Source: Balneolales bacterium (GTDB lineage: Bacteria > Bacteroidota > Rhodothermia > Balneolales > Cyclonatronaceae). Taken from it: a stretch of 64,000 nucleotides of DNA. Shown here piece by piece: positions 55,170-63,944 of the stretch (position 1 is its first letter; each line of letters begins with the position of its first letter). Location of the stretch: the NCBI GenBank assembly GCA_022565805.1, contig JAIULZ010000002.1, positions 24,467-88,466 on the forward strand. The letters run 5' to 3'. The notes beneath the pieces were generated by a model. It did no database searches. It saw only the letters and a list, made by a program, of their open reading frames with translations, and was not told the origin of the DNA. The position numbers were made by a program, and so were the translations under genes.

Positions 55170-56315
55170 TTATTTTTGAGAAATTGATTTCCCAATTACG
55201 GGCGGTGCGTTTAGCTGCCCGGCTGCAGGAATTTCATTTACCCTGCCAGTAAGTTGAGGCAAACCTTCTATGCTGCCATTTTTATGAGTTTTGAAAGACC
55301 CTCGATAGGCCTCGATCGCTTCCGGCACTGTTTTTACAAGGGCTGCCGGAATACCTGCAGCTTGGATTTTCTCTAAAAATGAATTCGTGTGCTCAACCGT
55401 AGAAAAAGCATTTTCAAGAATACTTCGTAGCTCATCGCGATTTACGGAGCGTTGCGGGTTAGTACTAAACTTTTGCTGCTTAAAAACTTCAGGTATACCG
55501 AGGAAAGTACATAGCTTAAAAAACTGCGAATCGGTGCCCACAGCGAGCACGATATCGCGTTGTTCTGCAGTACGGAAACAGCTGCCATAGGGGTAAATAT
55601 TCGGATGCTCGCTACCCATTGGTTCCGGTCGAATACCGGCAGACAAATACAGCGAAGCCTGATTAACCAATGAGCTAACCGCCGCCTCGAAAAGTGAAAC
55701 ATCCAAATACACGCCCTTTCCCGTTTTCTCCCTTTCTATGAATGCCGCCAGGATGAGTTCCTTAAGATGATGCGCAGCCAGAACATCCATGAGCGCTACA
55801 GGCATTTTGGCAGGCATAGCACCGGGCTCCCGGTTCAGGTACATGAATCCCGCTTCGGCCTGTATAAGAGCGTCGTAGGCCGGACGCGGATCTGCGCTGC
55901 CAAACCCCGTAATAGTTGCATAAATACAGCCCGGATTCCTGCTTAATATCGTTTTTTCATCCAACCCGAATTTTTGCGCATCACCGGGCTTAAAGCTTGT
56001 AAGAACAATATCTGCCGTTTCGGCCATTTCCAGAATTTTCCCGAGATCATCCGGATTATTAAAATCTGCCAGCAACGACTTTTTCCCCCAGTTAATAGCG
56101 TTAAAATAGCTGCTTCGTCCGTCGTTATTTTCTGGCTGAGCCAATCGCTCGGCAGCGGTAAGCCAGCTTCGGGTAACGTCTCCCGGAATATTGCCATCAG
56201 GGCGCTCGATTTTGATAACCGCGGCTCCAAGTTCCGCTAAAAACATCCCCGCTGATGGTCCGGCAAGAACACCAGCTAGTTCTAAAACTTTGGTTCCCTT
56301 TAGTGGTTGAAACAC
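55170..56315 (-). CDS. CaiB/BaiF family CoA-transferase (class III)
   Basis: 381 residues. LKGTKVLELAGVLAGPSAGMFLAELGAAVIKIERPDGNIPGDVTRSW is the typical start, followed by GKKSLLADFNN, VLTSFKPGDAQKFGLD, CIYATITGFGSADPR, and the catalytic Asp in MPVALMDVLAAHH. It moves CoA between carboxylic acids (for example carnitine, bile acid or 2-methylacyl substrates) in the cytosol, or acts as an alpha-methylacyl-CoA racemase-type enzyme. Single gene, substrate unknown. Confidence 0.93.
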   Translation of the reverse strand: MFQPLKGTKVLELAGVLAGPSAGMFLAELGAAVIKIERPDGNIPGDVTRSWLTAAERLAQPENNDGRSSYFNAINWGKKSLLADFNNPDDLGKILEMAETADIVLTSFKPGDAQKFGLDEKTILSRNPGCIYATITGFGSADPRPAYDALIQAEAGFMYLNREPGAMPAKMPVALMDVLAAHHLKELILAAFIEREKTGKGVYLDVSLFEAAVSSLVNQASLYLSAGIRPEPMGSEHPNIYPYGSCFRTAEQRDIVLAVGTDSQFFKLCTFLGIPEVFKQQKFSTNPQRSVNRDELRSILENAFSTVEHTNSFLEKIQAAGIPAALVKTVPEAIEAYRGSFKTHKNGSIEGLPQLTGRVNEIPAAGQLNAPPVIGKSISQK

Positions 56316-56712
56316 AATTCAAATTGTAATTTTGGGATTCCTACGATATACAACAGCTTGAGACAAAACCTTTTTCATCATATAAAAAATCCACTTCTGA
56401 TGACTATAGCTATAAAAAGTCTCGACTGTATTTATCCTAATTTAATGAATCTTGAAGCCTTTTCAGTAAACTTCATTTCACATTTTTAGTGGAAGAAATC
56501 CGGGCAAAAAAGGCATTTCACAAAGCCCGCTAAATAGTTCGTCTTTCTCGTTGAAGTGCAGTATTTTGGCATCAAATTATTGAATCCGGCAAACCGGAAT
56601 CAGGCTTGTAATTATATTATTAAACCTGTATTGCAGAATTCTGGATGCGCAACAAAGCTATTCCTATAAACTCTGCTTATTAATCTGAATTCGACAAAAA
56701 CATTTTATCAAC
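56316..56712. other. Intergenic, divergent CoA-transferase / aldehyde dehydrogenase
   Basis: 397 bp with promoters for both genes and a copy of the recurring motif at 56501-56528 oriented towards the dehydrogenase. Confidence 0.5.
56501..56528 (+). promoter_or_regulatory. Recurring 28-bp intergenic motif, copy upstream of the aldehyde dehydrogenase
   Basis: CGGGCAAAAAAGG, a short middle, then CACAAAGCCC; 23 of 28 positions match the copy before lemA. The ends GGGC/GCCC can pair. Confidence 0.45.
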
Positions 56713-58242
56713 ATGAATTTTTTAAAAAACCTGGGGCTTTCCGCACACAATGAAGGAACCTCTACCGGACAAAAAACCGTAGGCGGTGGCAAATCTGCAA
56801 GAACAATTAAAAGCTACTCGCCTGTAGACGGCTCCCTTATCGGTGAGGTTACCGCGACCAGCAAAGAGGACTACGAGGCCGTAATTAGGGCATCAGAAAA
56901 AGCGTTTGAAGAATGGAGAATGATGCCAGCACCACAGCGAGGTGAAATTGTGCGTCAAATCGGGCTGGAGCTCCGTAAGTATAAAGAAGACTTGGGCAAA
57001 CTTGTAACCTGGGAAATGGGAAAAATTTACCAGGAAGGTTTGGGTGAAGTTCAGGAAATGATCGATATCTGCGACTTTGCCGTTGGTCTTTCCCGACAGC
57101 TTTATGGCTTTACGATGCACTCCGAAAGACCGCGCCATCGCATGTACGATCAGTACCATCCGCTTGGCATTGTTGGGGTAATTAGCGCATTTAATTTTCC
57201 GGTTGCGGTTTGGAGCTGGAATGCAATGCTGGCCGCAGTTTGTGGAGATGTTGTAGTTTGGAAAGCATCAGAAAAAACACCCTTAACCGCCGTGGCATGC
57301 CAGAATATTGTGGCAAACGTGCTGAAAGCAAATAATTTACCTGAGGGTGTATTTTGTCTCATCACTGGAGAACGAGAAGCCGGAGAATGGCTTACACAAG
57401 ACCGCAGAGTTCCGCTTATTTCTGCAACCGGCTCTACACGCATGGGCAAAGAAGTGGCTAAAGTTACCGGTGAAAGACTTGGAAAAACCATTCTGGAGCT
57501 TGGGGGTAACAATGCCATCATAATTTCCAAAGAAGCAGATCTCGAAATGGCGGTTCGTGCCACCGTTTTTGGCGCAGTTGGAACGGCTGGTCAACGCTGT
57601 ACAAGCACCCGCAGACTAATTATTCATGAAGATGTTTACGATAAAGTTAAGGATAGACTGCTGGGAATTTACGAAAAAGTGCGCATCGGGAACCCGCTTG
57701 AAGCCGATACTCTTGTGGGTCCGCTCATTGATTCTGATGCCGTTAATAACATGCAGCAAGCCTTAAAAAAGCTAAAACAAGAAGGCGGCAATGTGCTGTT
57801 TGGCGGAGAAGTTTTAACAGGCAAGGGCTATGAAAGCGGACACTATGTGCGCCCGGCTGTATGTGAAGCCGAAAACCATTACGAAATTGTGCAACACGAA
57901 ACCTTTGCACCTATTTTGTATCTCATGAAATATAAAACACTGGATGAAGCCATTGCGATGCATAATGGCGTAGTACAGGGCTTAAGTTCATCAATTTTTA
58001 CGCTTAATATGCGTGAAGCCGAAACATTTCTGAGTCATATAGGATCCGATTGCGGTATTGCCAATGTTAATATTGGCACGAGCGGGGCAGAAATCGGCGG
58101 AGCTTTCGGTGGCGAAAAAGAAACCGGTGGCGGTCGCGAATCTGGCTCCGATGCCTGGAAAGCCTACATGCGCCGACAAACCAATACCATTAATTGGGGC
58201 AGCGAACTACCATTGGCTCAGGGCATTCGTTTTGATGTATAG
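56713..58242 (+). CDS. Aldehyde dehydrogenase, ALDH7 / alpha-aminoadipic semialdehyde type
   Basis: 509 residues. Catalytic Glu262 in LELGGNN and Cys296 in TAGQRCTSTRR are present. The C-terminus GTSGAEIGGAFGGEKETGGGRESGSDAWKAYMRRQTNTINW is characteristic of the ALDH7 (antiquitin) family, which oxidises alpha-aminoadipic semialdehyde in lysine catabolism and related aldehydes with NAD(P). Cytosolic. No other lysine-degradation gene is nearby. Start ATG 56713 precedes a variable N-terminus of about 40 residues. Confidence 0.94.
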   Translation: MNFLKNLGLSAHNEGTSTGQKTVGGGKSARTIKSYSPVDGSLIGEVTATSKEDYEAVIRASEKAFEEWRMMPAPQRGEIVRQIGLELRKYKEDLGKLVTWEMGKIYQEGLGEVQEMIDICDFAVGLSRQLYGFTMHSERPRHRMYDQYHPLGIVGVISAFNFPVAVWSWNAMLAAVCGDVVVWKASEKTPLTAVACQNIVANVLKANNLPEGVFCLITGEREAGEWLTQDRRVPLISATGSTRMGKEVAKVTGERLGKTILELGGNNAIIISKEADLEMAVRATVFGAVGTAGQRCTSTRRLIIHEDVYDKVKDRLLGIYEKVRIGNPLEADTLVGPLIDSDAVNNMQQALKKLKQEGGNVLFGGEVLTGKGYESGHYVRPAVCEAENHYEIVQHETFAPILYLMKYKTLDEAIAMHNGVVQGLSSSIFTLNMREAETFLSHIGSDCGIANVNIGTSGAEIGGAFGGEKETGGGRESGSDAWKAYMRRQTNTINWGSELPLAQGIRFDV

Positions 58243-58267
58243 CCCGCTTTTCTAAGATAATAAATAA

Positions 58268-58305
58268 AAAAAGCTGACCCGGAATACAATTCGGGTCAGC
58301 TTTTT
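58268..58305. terminator. Bidirectional terminator between aldehyde dehydrogenase and the FKBP gene
   Basis: Perfect 14-bp arms AAAAAGCTGACCCG / CGGGTCAGCTTTTT (58268-58281 and 58292-58305) with a 10-nt loop; it serves both convergent genes. Confidence 0.93.
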
Positions 58306-58337
58306 AATTTAGCATTACTGCGTATAGCTTAATGCAA

Positions 58338-58769
58338 TTAAGCGTTAACAGCTACCAGCTCAATATCAAAGGTAAGATCTTTACCAGCAAGCGGGTGGTT
58401 AGCATCTAAGGTGATGTGGCTATCTGTAAGCGCAGAAATCACAACAGGCATTGGCTGCCCATTAGGCTGCTGTAGCTGAAGCTGAAGACCAAGCTCTGGT
58501 TTGATATCTTCGGGAAGCTTCTCGCGTTCTACCTCGATCATCATATCGTCTCTTTTTTCGCCATAAGCCTCAGTACTTGGGATTTCGATTTTAGTAGAAT
58601 CGCCAGGCTTCAGATCTAATACGGCTTTTTCAAAACCAGGTATAATTTTACCGGCACCGATTTCGAACTCGAGCGGCTCACGCCCTTCTGAGGAGTCGAA
58701 TACAGTTCCGTCTTCCAGTGTTCCGGTGTAGTGTACTTTTACGGTATCGCCTTGTTTTATTTCAGACAA
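58338..58769 (-). CDS. FKBP-type peptidyl-prolyl isomerase, SlyD-like
   Basis: 143 residues. The FKBP half-domains (GDTVKVHYTGTLEDGTVFDSS, PLEFEIGAGKIIPGFEKAVLDLKPGD and the late DANHPLAGKDLTFDIELVAV) flank an inserted-in-flap region (EAYGEKRDDMMIEVEREKLPEDIKPELGLQLQ) typical of SlyD/FKPA-like chaperone-isomerases. No His-rich nickel tail, so a metal role is unlikely. Cytosolic folding catalyst. Confidence 0.93.
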   Translation of the reverse strand: MSEIKQGDTVKVHYTGTLEDGTVFDSSEGREPLEFEIGAGKIIPGFEKAVLDLKPGDSTKIEIPSTEAYGEKRDDMMIEVEREKLPEDIKPELGLQLQLQQPNGQPMPVVISALTDSHITLDANHPLAGKDLTFDIELVAVNA

Positions 58770-59150
58770 AATAATTTCCTTTTCGATTTTTCATATTTAT
58801 TAAACTATTGGGTATTAGCACGATAGACCGCATACTCTTGTTATTCTATTTAATATTAGCATCGTTCAGCATAGCTTTGCAGAAGATTTGCGCCGAATTT
58901 TAGAATTTTATAAAAAAAATTCAATTGACTACTAACTTACGTAGCATCAACAATTCTTATATTTGGTCAGACCATTTTTGAAACGCAATTCATTAAATAC
59001 TAAGAGCTTTTACGCCTGCGCTTTTCATACAACTTTTGAAAACCCAGTAGTTTTATTTCATTAAGTTGTTGTAAAATAAGGTCTGTTTTGCATTAAAAAT
59101 AATTTTTAGTCATTTTCTTACGATTTTTTGCTTAATTCATCTTTATTGAC
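58770..59150. other. Intergenic, divergent FKBP / amidoligase
   Basis: 381 bp of AT-rich DNA; promoters for both genes expected; no repeat, ORF or hairpin seen. Confidence 0.45.
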
Positions 59151-60137
59151 ATGATAAATTCACCTTATTCGAAAAACTTTGAGGGCAAAGCCCGGAAAAT
59201 GGGCATTGAATTGGAATTCAGCGGTATGAATCTGAAAGATATTTCAGAATCTATCCAAAAACTGTACGGAGGTGAAATTACCTATCATGGTAAATATGTG
59301 AGCGATATACATACCGAACAGTTTAGCGATTATGGGCCTTTTGCTGTAGAGTTAGACGCAAGCCTTCTTAAAGATGGAAAGATGGCGGCCTACCTGAACC
59401 AACTTGTAAAAGGAAGACAAAAACTAGCCGACAAAATCGAGGATATAATCGCAAATTCTGCAATGGACTTTGTACCGATGGAAATTGTAAGCCCGCCTAT
59501 ACTGATAACCGATTTGCCGGAGCTGGATAAATTACGAGGAGCTCTTTATGAACAGGCTGCCGAAGGAACCAAGTCGTCTGTGTTCAATGCCTTCGGACTC
59601 CACCTAAACCCCGAAGTACCTTCGCTTGAGGCATCCGAAATTCGGGATTTCTTGCGTGCTTTCATCATAATGTACGACTGGCTGGAGCAAAGGCACGATG
59701 TTGATACAACCCGGCAGATAACGCCTTATATCGATCCGTTTCCCTCTTCTTATGCCAAGTGCATTATGCAAAAAGATTATAATCCTGATATAGAAACGCT
59801 CATAGATGACTATCTGAAACACAACCCAACCCGTAATCGTCCGCTCGATATGCTTCCTCTCTTTACATTTATAGACGAAGAACGGGTCTTAAAAGTGGTG
59901 GATGACGGCCTTACGAGCAGCAGGCCAACTTTTCATTACAGGCTCCCTAATTGTGATATTTCTAACCCAGAGTGGTCTCTTGCCGAAGAGTGGAACCACT
60001 GGGTTGTTGTTGAAAGAATTGCATCGAGTAAATCAAAGCTGGATCGCCTTAGAACTTCCTATCTGGACTATCTGGAGAACCCAGGACAACGGTTTATCAG
60101 TGTGATTTCTAGTCAGATACAAAAATGGTTTAAATGA
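59151..60137 (+). CDS. Amidoligase family protein
   Basis: 328 residues. KMGIELEFSGM, DIHTEQFSDYGPFAVELDASLL, DFVPMEIVSPPILITDLPELDKL and FGLHLNPEVP are the conserved blocks of the amidoligase_2 family, a glutamine-synthetase/GCS-like fold that makes amide bonds with ATP; the Glu and His residues that hold ATP-Mg are present. The substrate is not known. Its stop overlaps the start of the next gene by four bases (ATGA at 60134), so the two products are made together and probably work on one compound. Confidence 0.88.
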   Translation: MINSPYSKNFEGKARKMGIELEFSGMNLKDISESIQKLYGGEITYHGKYVSDIHTEQFSDYGPFAVELDASLLKDGKMAAYLNQLVKGRQKLADKIEDIIANSAMDFVPMEIVSPPILITDLPELDKLRGALYEQAAEGTKSSVFNAFGLHLNPEVPSLEASEIRDFLRAFIIMYDWLEQRHDVDTTRQITPYIDPFPSSYAKCIMQKDYNPDIETLIDDYLKHNPTRNRPLDMLPLFTFIDEERVLKVVDDGLTSSRPTFHYRLPNCDISNPEWSLAEEWNHWVVVERIASSKSKLDRLRTSYLDYLENPGQRFISVISSQIQKWFK

Positions 60138-60940
60138 CAAAGAATAAGAGAAAACCTGTAATTGGTGTAACAGGACCGGATAAAGGTGGGTTTGTAGCAT
60201 GGATATTTACGTGGCTTGCTGTATGGCGTGCAGGAGGTATAGCCAGAAGAATTCGCCCGAATATGTGGCGAAAAATTCCCGTTTTAGACGGTTTAATTTT
60301 GGGCGGTGGGGCCGATATAAGCCCTGAGCTATACGGGGCAGAAGACCTTAAACGTTTAAAAGAGCTAAGTGAAGAAAAACCGCGCCGGAGCTGGATACGG
60401 TTCGTATTTTTCTTTGTAAGTTTTGGTATTTCTCTGGCTCGGAATATTTTTTCGCTTGGTCATAATGCAAAACCCGACCCCGAGCGCGATCGTATAGAAA
60501 AAGAATTACTTGAAATAGCTTTACGCGAAAATCTTCCTGTTTTAGGAATTTGCAGGGGCGCACAGTTCATAAATGTTCACTTTGGGGGAACGCTTCATCA
60601 GGATATAACTGAGTTTTATAACGAAACTCCTAAAGCAGATACCATATACCCTCGTAAAGACATCATTTTGGAACCCGAAAGCAGTCTGGCTGCAATTCTG
60701 GAAACAACTCGTACAAAAGTGAACAGCCTTCACAATCAGGCAGCGGCAAAACCCGGAGACGGGGTTTGGTATGTTGCCAAAGAACCAAACGGAGTTGTGC
60801 AAGCCATCGAGCTCAAGAATAATCCTTATGTAATTGGCTTACAATGGCATCCGGAATATCTGCCTCAAATCGATTCTCAACAGCGGCTTTTTCGGGTATT
60901 AGTGCGAATAGCCAAAGAAACGAGAGAGAAAAAGGGGTAA
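60134..60940 (+). CDS. Class I glutamine amidotransferase-like, gamma-glutamyl hydrolase family
   Basis: 268 residues. VIGVTGPDKGG start, DGLILGGGADISPELYG, nucleophile Cys140 in LGICRGAQFINVHFGG, VNSLHNQAA, and His239/Glu241 in GLQWHPEY form a complete triad like that of gamma-glutamyl-GABA hydrolase (PuuD). Between the GGGADI motif and Cys140 there is an insertion with a strongly hydrophobic stretch at about residues 87-106 (FVFFFVSFGISLARNIF), which could bind the membrane. It is coupled to the amidoligase by ATGA overlap; a ligase plus a gamma-glutamyl hydrolase implies making and trimming one glutamyl-type amide. Confidence 0.9.
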   Translation: MTKNKRKPVIGVTGPDKGGFVAWIFTWLAVWRAGGIARRIRPNMWRKIPVLDGLILGGGADISPELYGAEDLKRLKELSEEKPRRSWIRFVFFFVSFGISLARNIFSLGHNAKPDPERDRIEKELLEIALRENLPVLGICRGAQFINVHFGGTLHQDITEFYNETPKADTIYPRKDIILEPESSLAAILETTRTKVNSLHNQAAAKPGDGVWYVAKEPNGVVQAIELKNNPYVIGLQWHPEYLPQIDSQQRLFRVLVRIAKETREKKG

Positions 60941-61259
60941 TACAGAAAGCTGTATAAAGCCTTTTTTCGTAAACTGGTAATTAAAAATCTGATTTTCGGG
61001 TCTGATGTATTTTTTCGAGGTAAACTATTGAACCATATGCGGTAAGCAGAAGGATAAAAGATCAGAAACAAGAGCCCTGAAAAAAACTGATTAAAATATC
61101 TTTGCAGAGTCGAAGCCAATCTTATCCAATATCGGGATATGTAGAATGCAAATTAAGTTGCATCATCAATTTTAGGCTTTCAAGCTGTTTCTACAATAAT
61201 CGTATTATACTCCTCTTACAACTCTACTATTTTCGTTTGAAAAGTGTTTTTGAATTTTT

Positions 61260-61435
61260 ACGGATAGCACCCTGACTTTGGAAATCAGCTGCTCTGGTAA
61301 GAATTAAATACCGGGAAAGTACACCCGCAACACGGGCTGCTTTGGGTCAGTTAGCTAATGCCACATGGCAGAAGGCGGTCAAAAAAATTTTGCAGATCCT
61401 TCTGATACTCCAACCACTTTTTTTACGCATATATT
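61260..61435 (+). ncRNA. Candidate structured RNA (stand-alone RNA or leader), family not assigned
   Basis: Potential stems: CTGA/TCAG at about 61272-61288, GGTA/TACC at about 61296-61312, CCCG/CGGG at 61324-61336 and GCC-ACAT-GGC at 61360-61369, the last followed by AGAAGGCGG. An intrinsic terminator follows at once. The block CAGTTAGCTAA...AGAAGGC slightly resembles the ydaO (c-di-AMP) riboswitch core, which often precedes NlpC/P60 genes, but the match is poor and cobalamin-like pieces are equally weak. Confidence 0.35.
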
Positions 61436-61494
61436 AAAAAGACTTCCAAAGATCTTATTGAGGGTGCAAAGCAAACCCTCATCTTAGTCTTTTT
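61436..61494 (+). terminator. Strong intrinsic terminator after the structured element
   Basis: Three nested stems share one right arm: AAAAAGACT/AGTCTTTTT (outer), AAGAT/ATCTT and GAGGGT/ACCCTC (inner), with internal loops on the left and terminal T's. It lies 285 bp before the next ORF. Confidence 0.85.
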
Positions 61495-61779
61495 AGCTAA
61501 TTTTCAATGCAACATTCTTTTCTCTTTTACAACCCAAAAACTGTGTTAGAACCATACTAACTATCCCTGACAGTTAATACAGAGGACTTTAATGTACTCT
61601 GTATGCAAAATCTGAATATACTTCATACTGTTGTACTCATTTAAAGGCGCAAACTATACTATAACCCGCCGCGCGGCCGCAATTGCCACCTTAAAATTTA
61701 TATACCACAGCCAAATTTCCGATCATAGGGAATTATGCAATAATTTAATCCTAAAGCCTTCACTAAAGTCTTTATCGTT

Positions 61780-63123
61780 ATGAATAAAGCAGTTACTCCA
61801 TCAAAACCAATAAAGCAGCTTATACGGATAAGCAGTGGAATGTTAACTTCTATTATCTTAGCAGTTTCCGTAATGGCTGCAACTCCGGGAAATCTTGTAA
61901 CATCAAAAAGCCATACTTCCTATACTCAAGATGATAACAGCATTCGGTTTTGTCTTACGGAAGATGCCGCTTCAGAAATCTTTTCAGACCTTTTTGGTAG
62001 TAAGAAAGCCGAAGAAGAAGCAGAATTATTGAGAGTACGGCAATCTATAGTCGACTATGCCCATGAATATATGGGGGTTCCTTACCGCTGGGGTGGCGCA
62101 ACGCCAAATGGCTTCGATTGCAGCGGTTTTGTTTACCACGTTTTCAAAAAGTTTGATATAGAAGTCCCTCGAGTTTCCCGCTATCAGCAGCGGGAAGCTT
62201 TACCCATAGATTTTGATGATCTTCGGCCCGGAGATTTGGTTTTTTTTAGCGGATCTCTTCACGTAAATCATGTTGGAATTGTAATCAGAAATGAGGATGG
62301 CTTCCTTGAAATGATCCACGCAAGCACCAGCCTTGGCGTTTCTGTTGTAGAAATTTACAGCTCTGAGTATTGGGGGCCCAGACTACATAGTGGCGGCGGG
62401 TATCTGGAACTCTATGATTTTATTGAGGCTAATCCACAATTAGCGGAACAGGCAACAAATAAAGAGAATGAAGACATCATGAAATTGCCCGAAGTCCGGG
62501 AATATGCCGAGTCTGTAGAACAGAGGCGAAGAAGAAATGTACGCGTGGCATTTGCTGCCAAAGCCGGAACTACGGGATTAGGGGGAGAAGTCATTACAGA
62601 AGTATTCCGGGGTGTTCACCTGAGGGCCGCCGTATCCGGGATGAGTTTTTCAACTCCTTTAAACAGTCGCATCTTTAACGCCTACGGAGAATCTGCCTAC
62701 AGCGCGCTTTCCGCTTCTATTCTTACAAATATTCATCTTACGAATCGCTGGTACCTTACGCTGGGCGGCTCTTTTACACGCAGCAGCAGTACTTTCTCAT
62801 TTTCTGATGACACCAGAAATTCGTTCCGCTGGCTTACCATCAGTCCCGACGAATTCGACGACCTGAATGTAAAGCACGAAGTCGAGGGTGGATTCTACCC
62901 TTATGCCGGGATGGGATACGGCCGGCTTCTGTCGCGTAGCAGAATGCTATATCTGTCTGTCGAAGCAGGTTTGATGTATCATGGAGGCATTGTATCTACG
63001 CTCAGCTCCGAAAGTTTAGAACCTGATGTATTACAGGAACAGCAGGAACTATTACGGGACTCAACGCGTCAGATGCGCGTTTTGCCGGTCATAAACTTCC
63101 AGTTTTCTTTCCGTTTGTTTTAA
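61780..63123 (+). CDS. NlpC/P60 cell-wall hydrolase fused to an outer-membrane beta-barrel-like C-terminal domain
   Basis: 447 residues. N-terminal signal or anchor helix (about 15-35), then the NlpC/P60 domain (about 85-200) with a complete Cys114 (FDCSGF), His164 (NHVGIV) and His180 (MIHAS) triad; substrates are D-Glu-meso-DAP type bonds in peptidoglycan. After a Glu/Arg-rich linker (about 225-255), residues about 275-447 alternate aromatic and polar residues like a small OMP barrel (HLRAAVSGMSFSTPL..., SILTNIHLTNRWYLTLGGSF, HEVEGGFYPYAGMGYGRLL, LYLSVEAGLMYHGG) and end in FQFSFRLF, with the terminal Phe used in BAM recognition. This suggests a hydrolase tethered in the outer membrane. Single gene. 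Confidence 0.88.
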   Translation: MNKAVTPSKPIKQLIRISSGMLTSIILAVSVMAATPGNLVTSKSHTSYTQDDNSIRFCLTEDAASEIFSDLFGSKKAEEEAELLRVRQSIVDYAHEYMGVPYRWGGATPNGFDCSGFVYHVFKKFDIEVPRVSRYQQREALPIDFDDLRPGDLVFFSGSLHVNHVGIVIRNEDGFLEMIHASTSLGVSVVEIYSSEYWGPRLHSGGGYLELYDFIEANPQLAEQATNKENEDIMKLPEVREYAESVEQRRRRNVRVAFAAKAGTTGLGGEVITEVFRGVHLRAAVSGMSFSTPLNSRIFNAYGESAYSALSASILTNIHLTNRWYLTLGGSFTRSSSTFSFSDDTRNSFRWLTISPDEFDDLNVKHEVEGGFYPYAGMGYGRLLSRSRMLYLSVEAGLMYHGGIVSTLSSESLEPDVLQEQQELLRDSTRQMRVLPVINFQFSFRLF

Positions 63124-63142
63124 TGTAAAAGTCTACGATGAT

Positions 63143-63187
63143 GGCTGCAGGGCTCATCTACACTACGGGTCTGTGCAGCCTTTTTTT
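63143..63187 (+). terminator. Terminator of the NlpC/P60 gene, overlapping the 3' end of the MtfA gene
   Basis: Seven-bp arms GGCTGCA / TGCAGCC (63143-63149 and 63174-63180) followed by seven T's. The right arm is also coding sequence of the convergent MtfA-type gene. Confidence 0.75.
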
Positions 63188-63940
63188 CATATCAATGGCG
63201 TAAATCTCCTCAAATAGCTTGTAAATAGCGGGCTTTTCCCTGCAAAGGCGATCAGGAATCCCAAAGAAAGCTTCTGTACCAACCGCAAAAAACTCAGCGG
63301 GATGCTCAGCACCGTACGCATCCAGAATACTGGTTTTCTTCCGGGCCGTATCTTTTTCAAAGCGAATAAAGGCTTCGGCAAATGTTTCTATCCAGGGGAA
63401 GCCGCCGCTATTTCCCGTTTCCAGAAAAATTTCTGTTTTACCGGTAATATCCAGCTCCTGATCTATTTGATGCGCAAACTCGTGATACACTAAATTCGTA
63501 TATATGCCATCATGCATGCCACTTTGGCGTATTTCATCAAGTGATAAAACGATGGTACCGGCCTCCCAACTCTCGCCACTGCGCACTTCTTCGCCCGAAG
63601 AAACAATTCCGCCCTCATGCTCCTCATAAACCGGCGCGACATATCGCTCGGGATACAGCAATATAGAATCCAGATGCGGGAAATAATCGCTTACCCCGCC
63701 CGACAGCAGCACCGCAGCCTGAGCCGTAATCAACCATTTCAGCTCATCTGTAAAGGTAATTCCGCGACATCCTTCAAAATATTTCTCCTTCAGCAAAACC
63801 TGTATATCAGCTGAAATAGTGGCTTTCATCGCCTCATCAAAAAAATTCCACTCCCTAAACTCCGACCGCAAAAAAGATTCGCAGGCCGGAGACATTGGGG
63901 TATTCTTCCATTTTGATCGACGGGATTTTTTAAAAAACAT
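63158..63940 (-). CDS. mtfA: MtfA-type zinc metallopeptidase (M90 family)
   Basis: 260 residues. Zinc site HEFAH at His153/Glu154/His157 (NLVYHEFAHQID), preceded by the MtfA-type SWEAGTIVLSLDEIR region and followed by ETFAEAFIRFE with the third ligand, then the conserved EFFAVGTEAFFGIPD. In E. coli MtfA links to Mlc and sugar-PTS control; whether that holds here is unknown. An in-frame TAA lies two codons before the ATG, so the start at 63940 is firm. It is preceded, 4 bp away, by a perfect 7-bp repeat array. Confidence 0.92.
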   Translation of the reverse strand: MFFKKSRRSKWKNTPMSPACESFLRSEFREWNFFDEAMKATISADIQVLLKEKYFEGCRGITFTDELKWLITAQAAVLLSGGVSDYFPHLDSILLYPERYVAPVYEEHEGGIVSSGEEVRSGESWEAGTIVLSLDEIRQSGMHDGIYTNLVYHEFAHQIDQELDITGKTEIFLETGNSGGFPWIETFAEAFIRFEKDTARKKTSILDAYGAEHPAEFFAVGTEAFFGIPDRLCREKPAIYKLFEEIYAIDMKKRLHRPVV

Positions 63941-63944
63941 CTTT

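Larger units (their letters stand above)
60941..61779. other. Intergenic region upstream of the NlpC/P60 gene with a structured element
   Basis: 839 bp. The first 300 bp are AT-rich without features. 61260-61494 holds a GC-richer structured segment ending in a strong terminator. The last 285 bp before the NlpC/P60 gene are AT-rich apart from a short GC patch (CCGCCGCGCGGCCGC, about 61666-61680). Confidence 0.55.

Noticed and set aside
61260..61435. Confident cobalamin or c-di-AMP riboswitch call
   Set aside because: Only short pieces match each consensus and the order of conserved blocks is wrong or incomplete, so it is reported only as an unassigned structured element.
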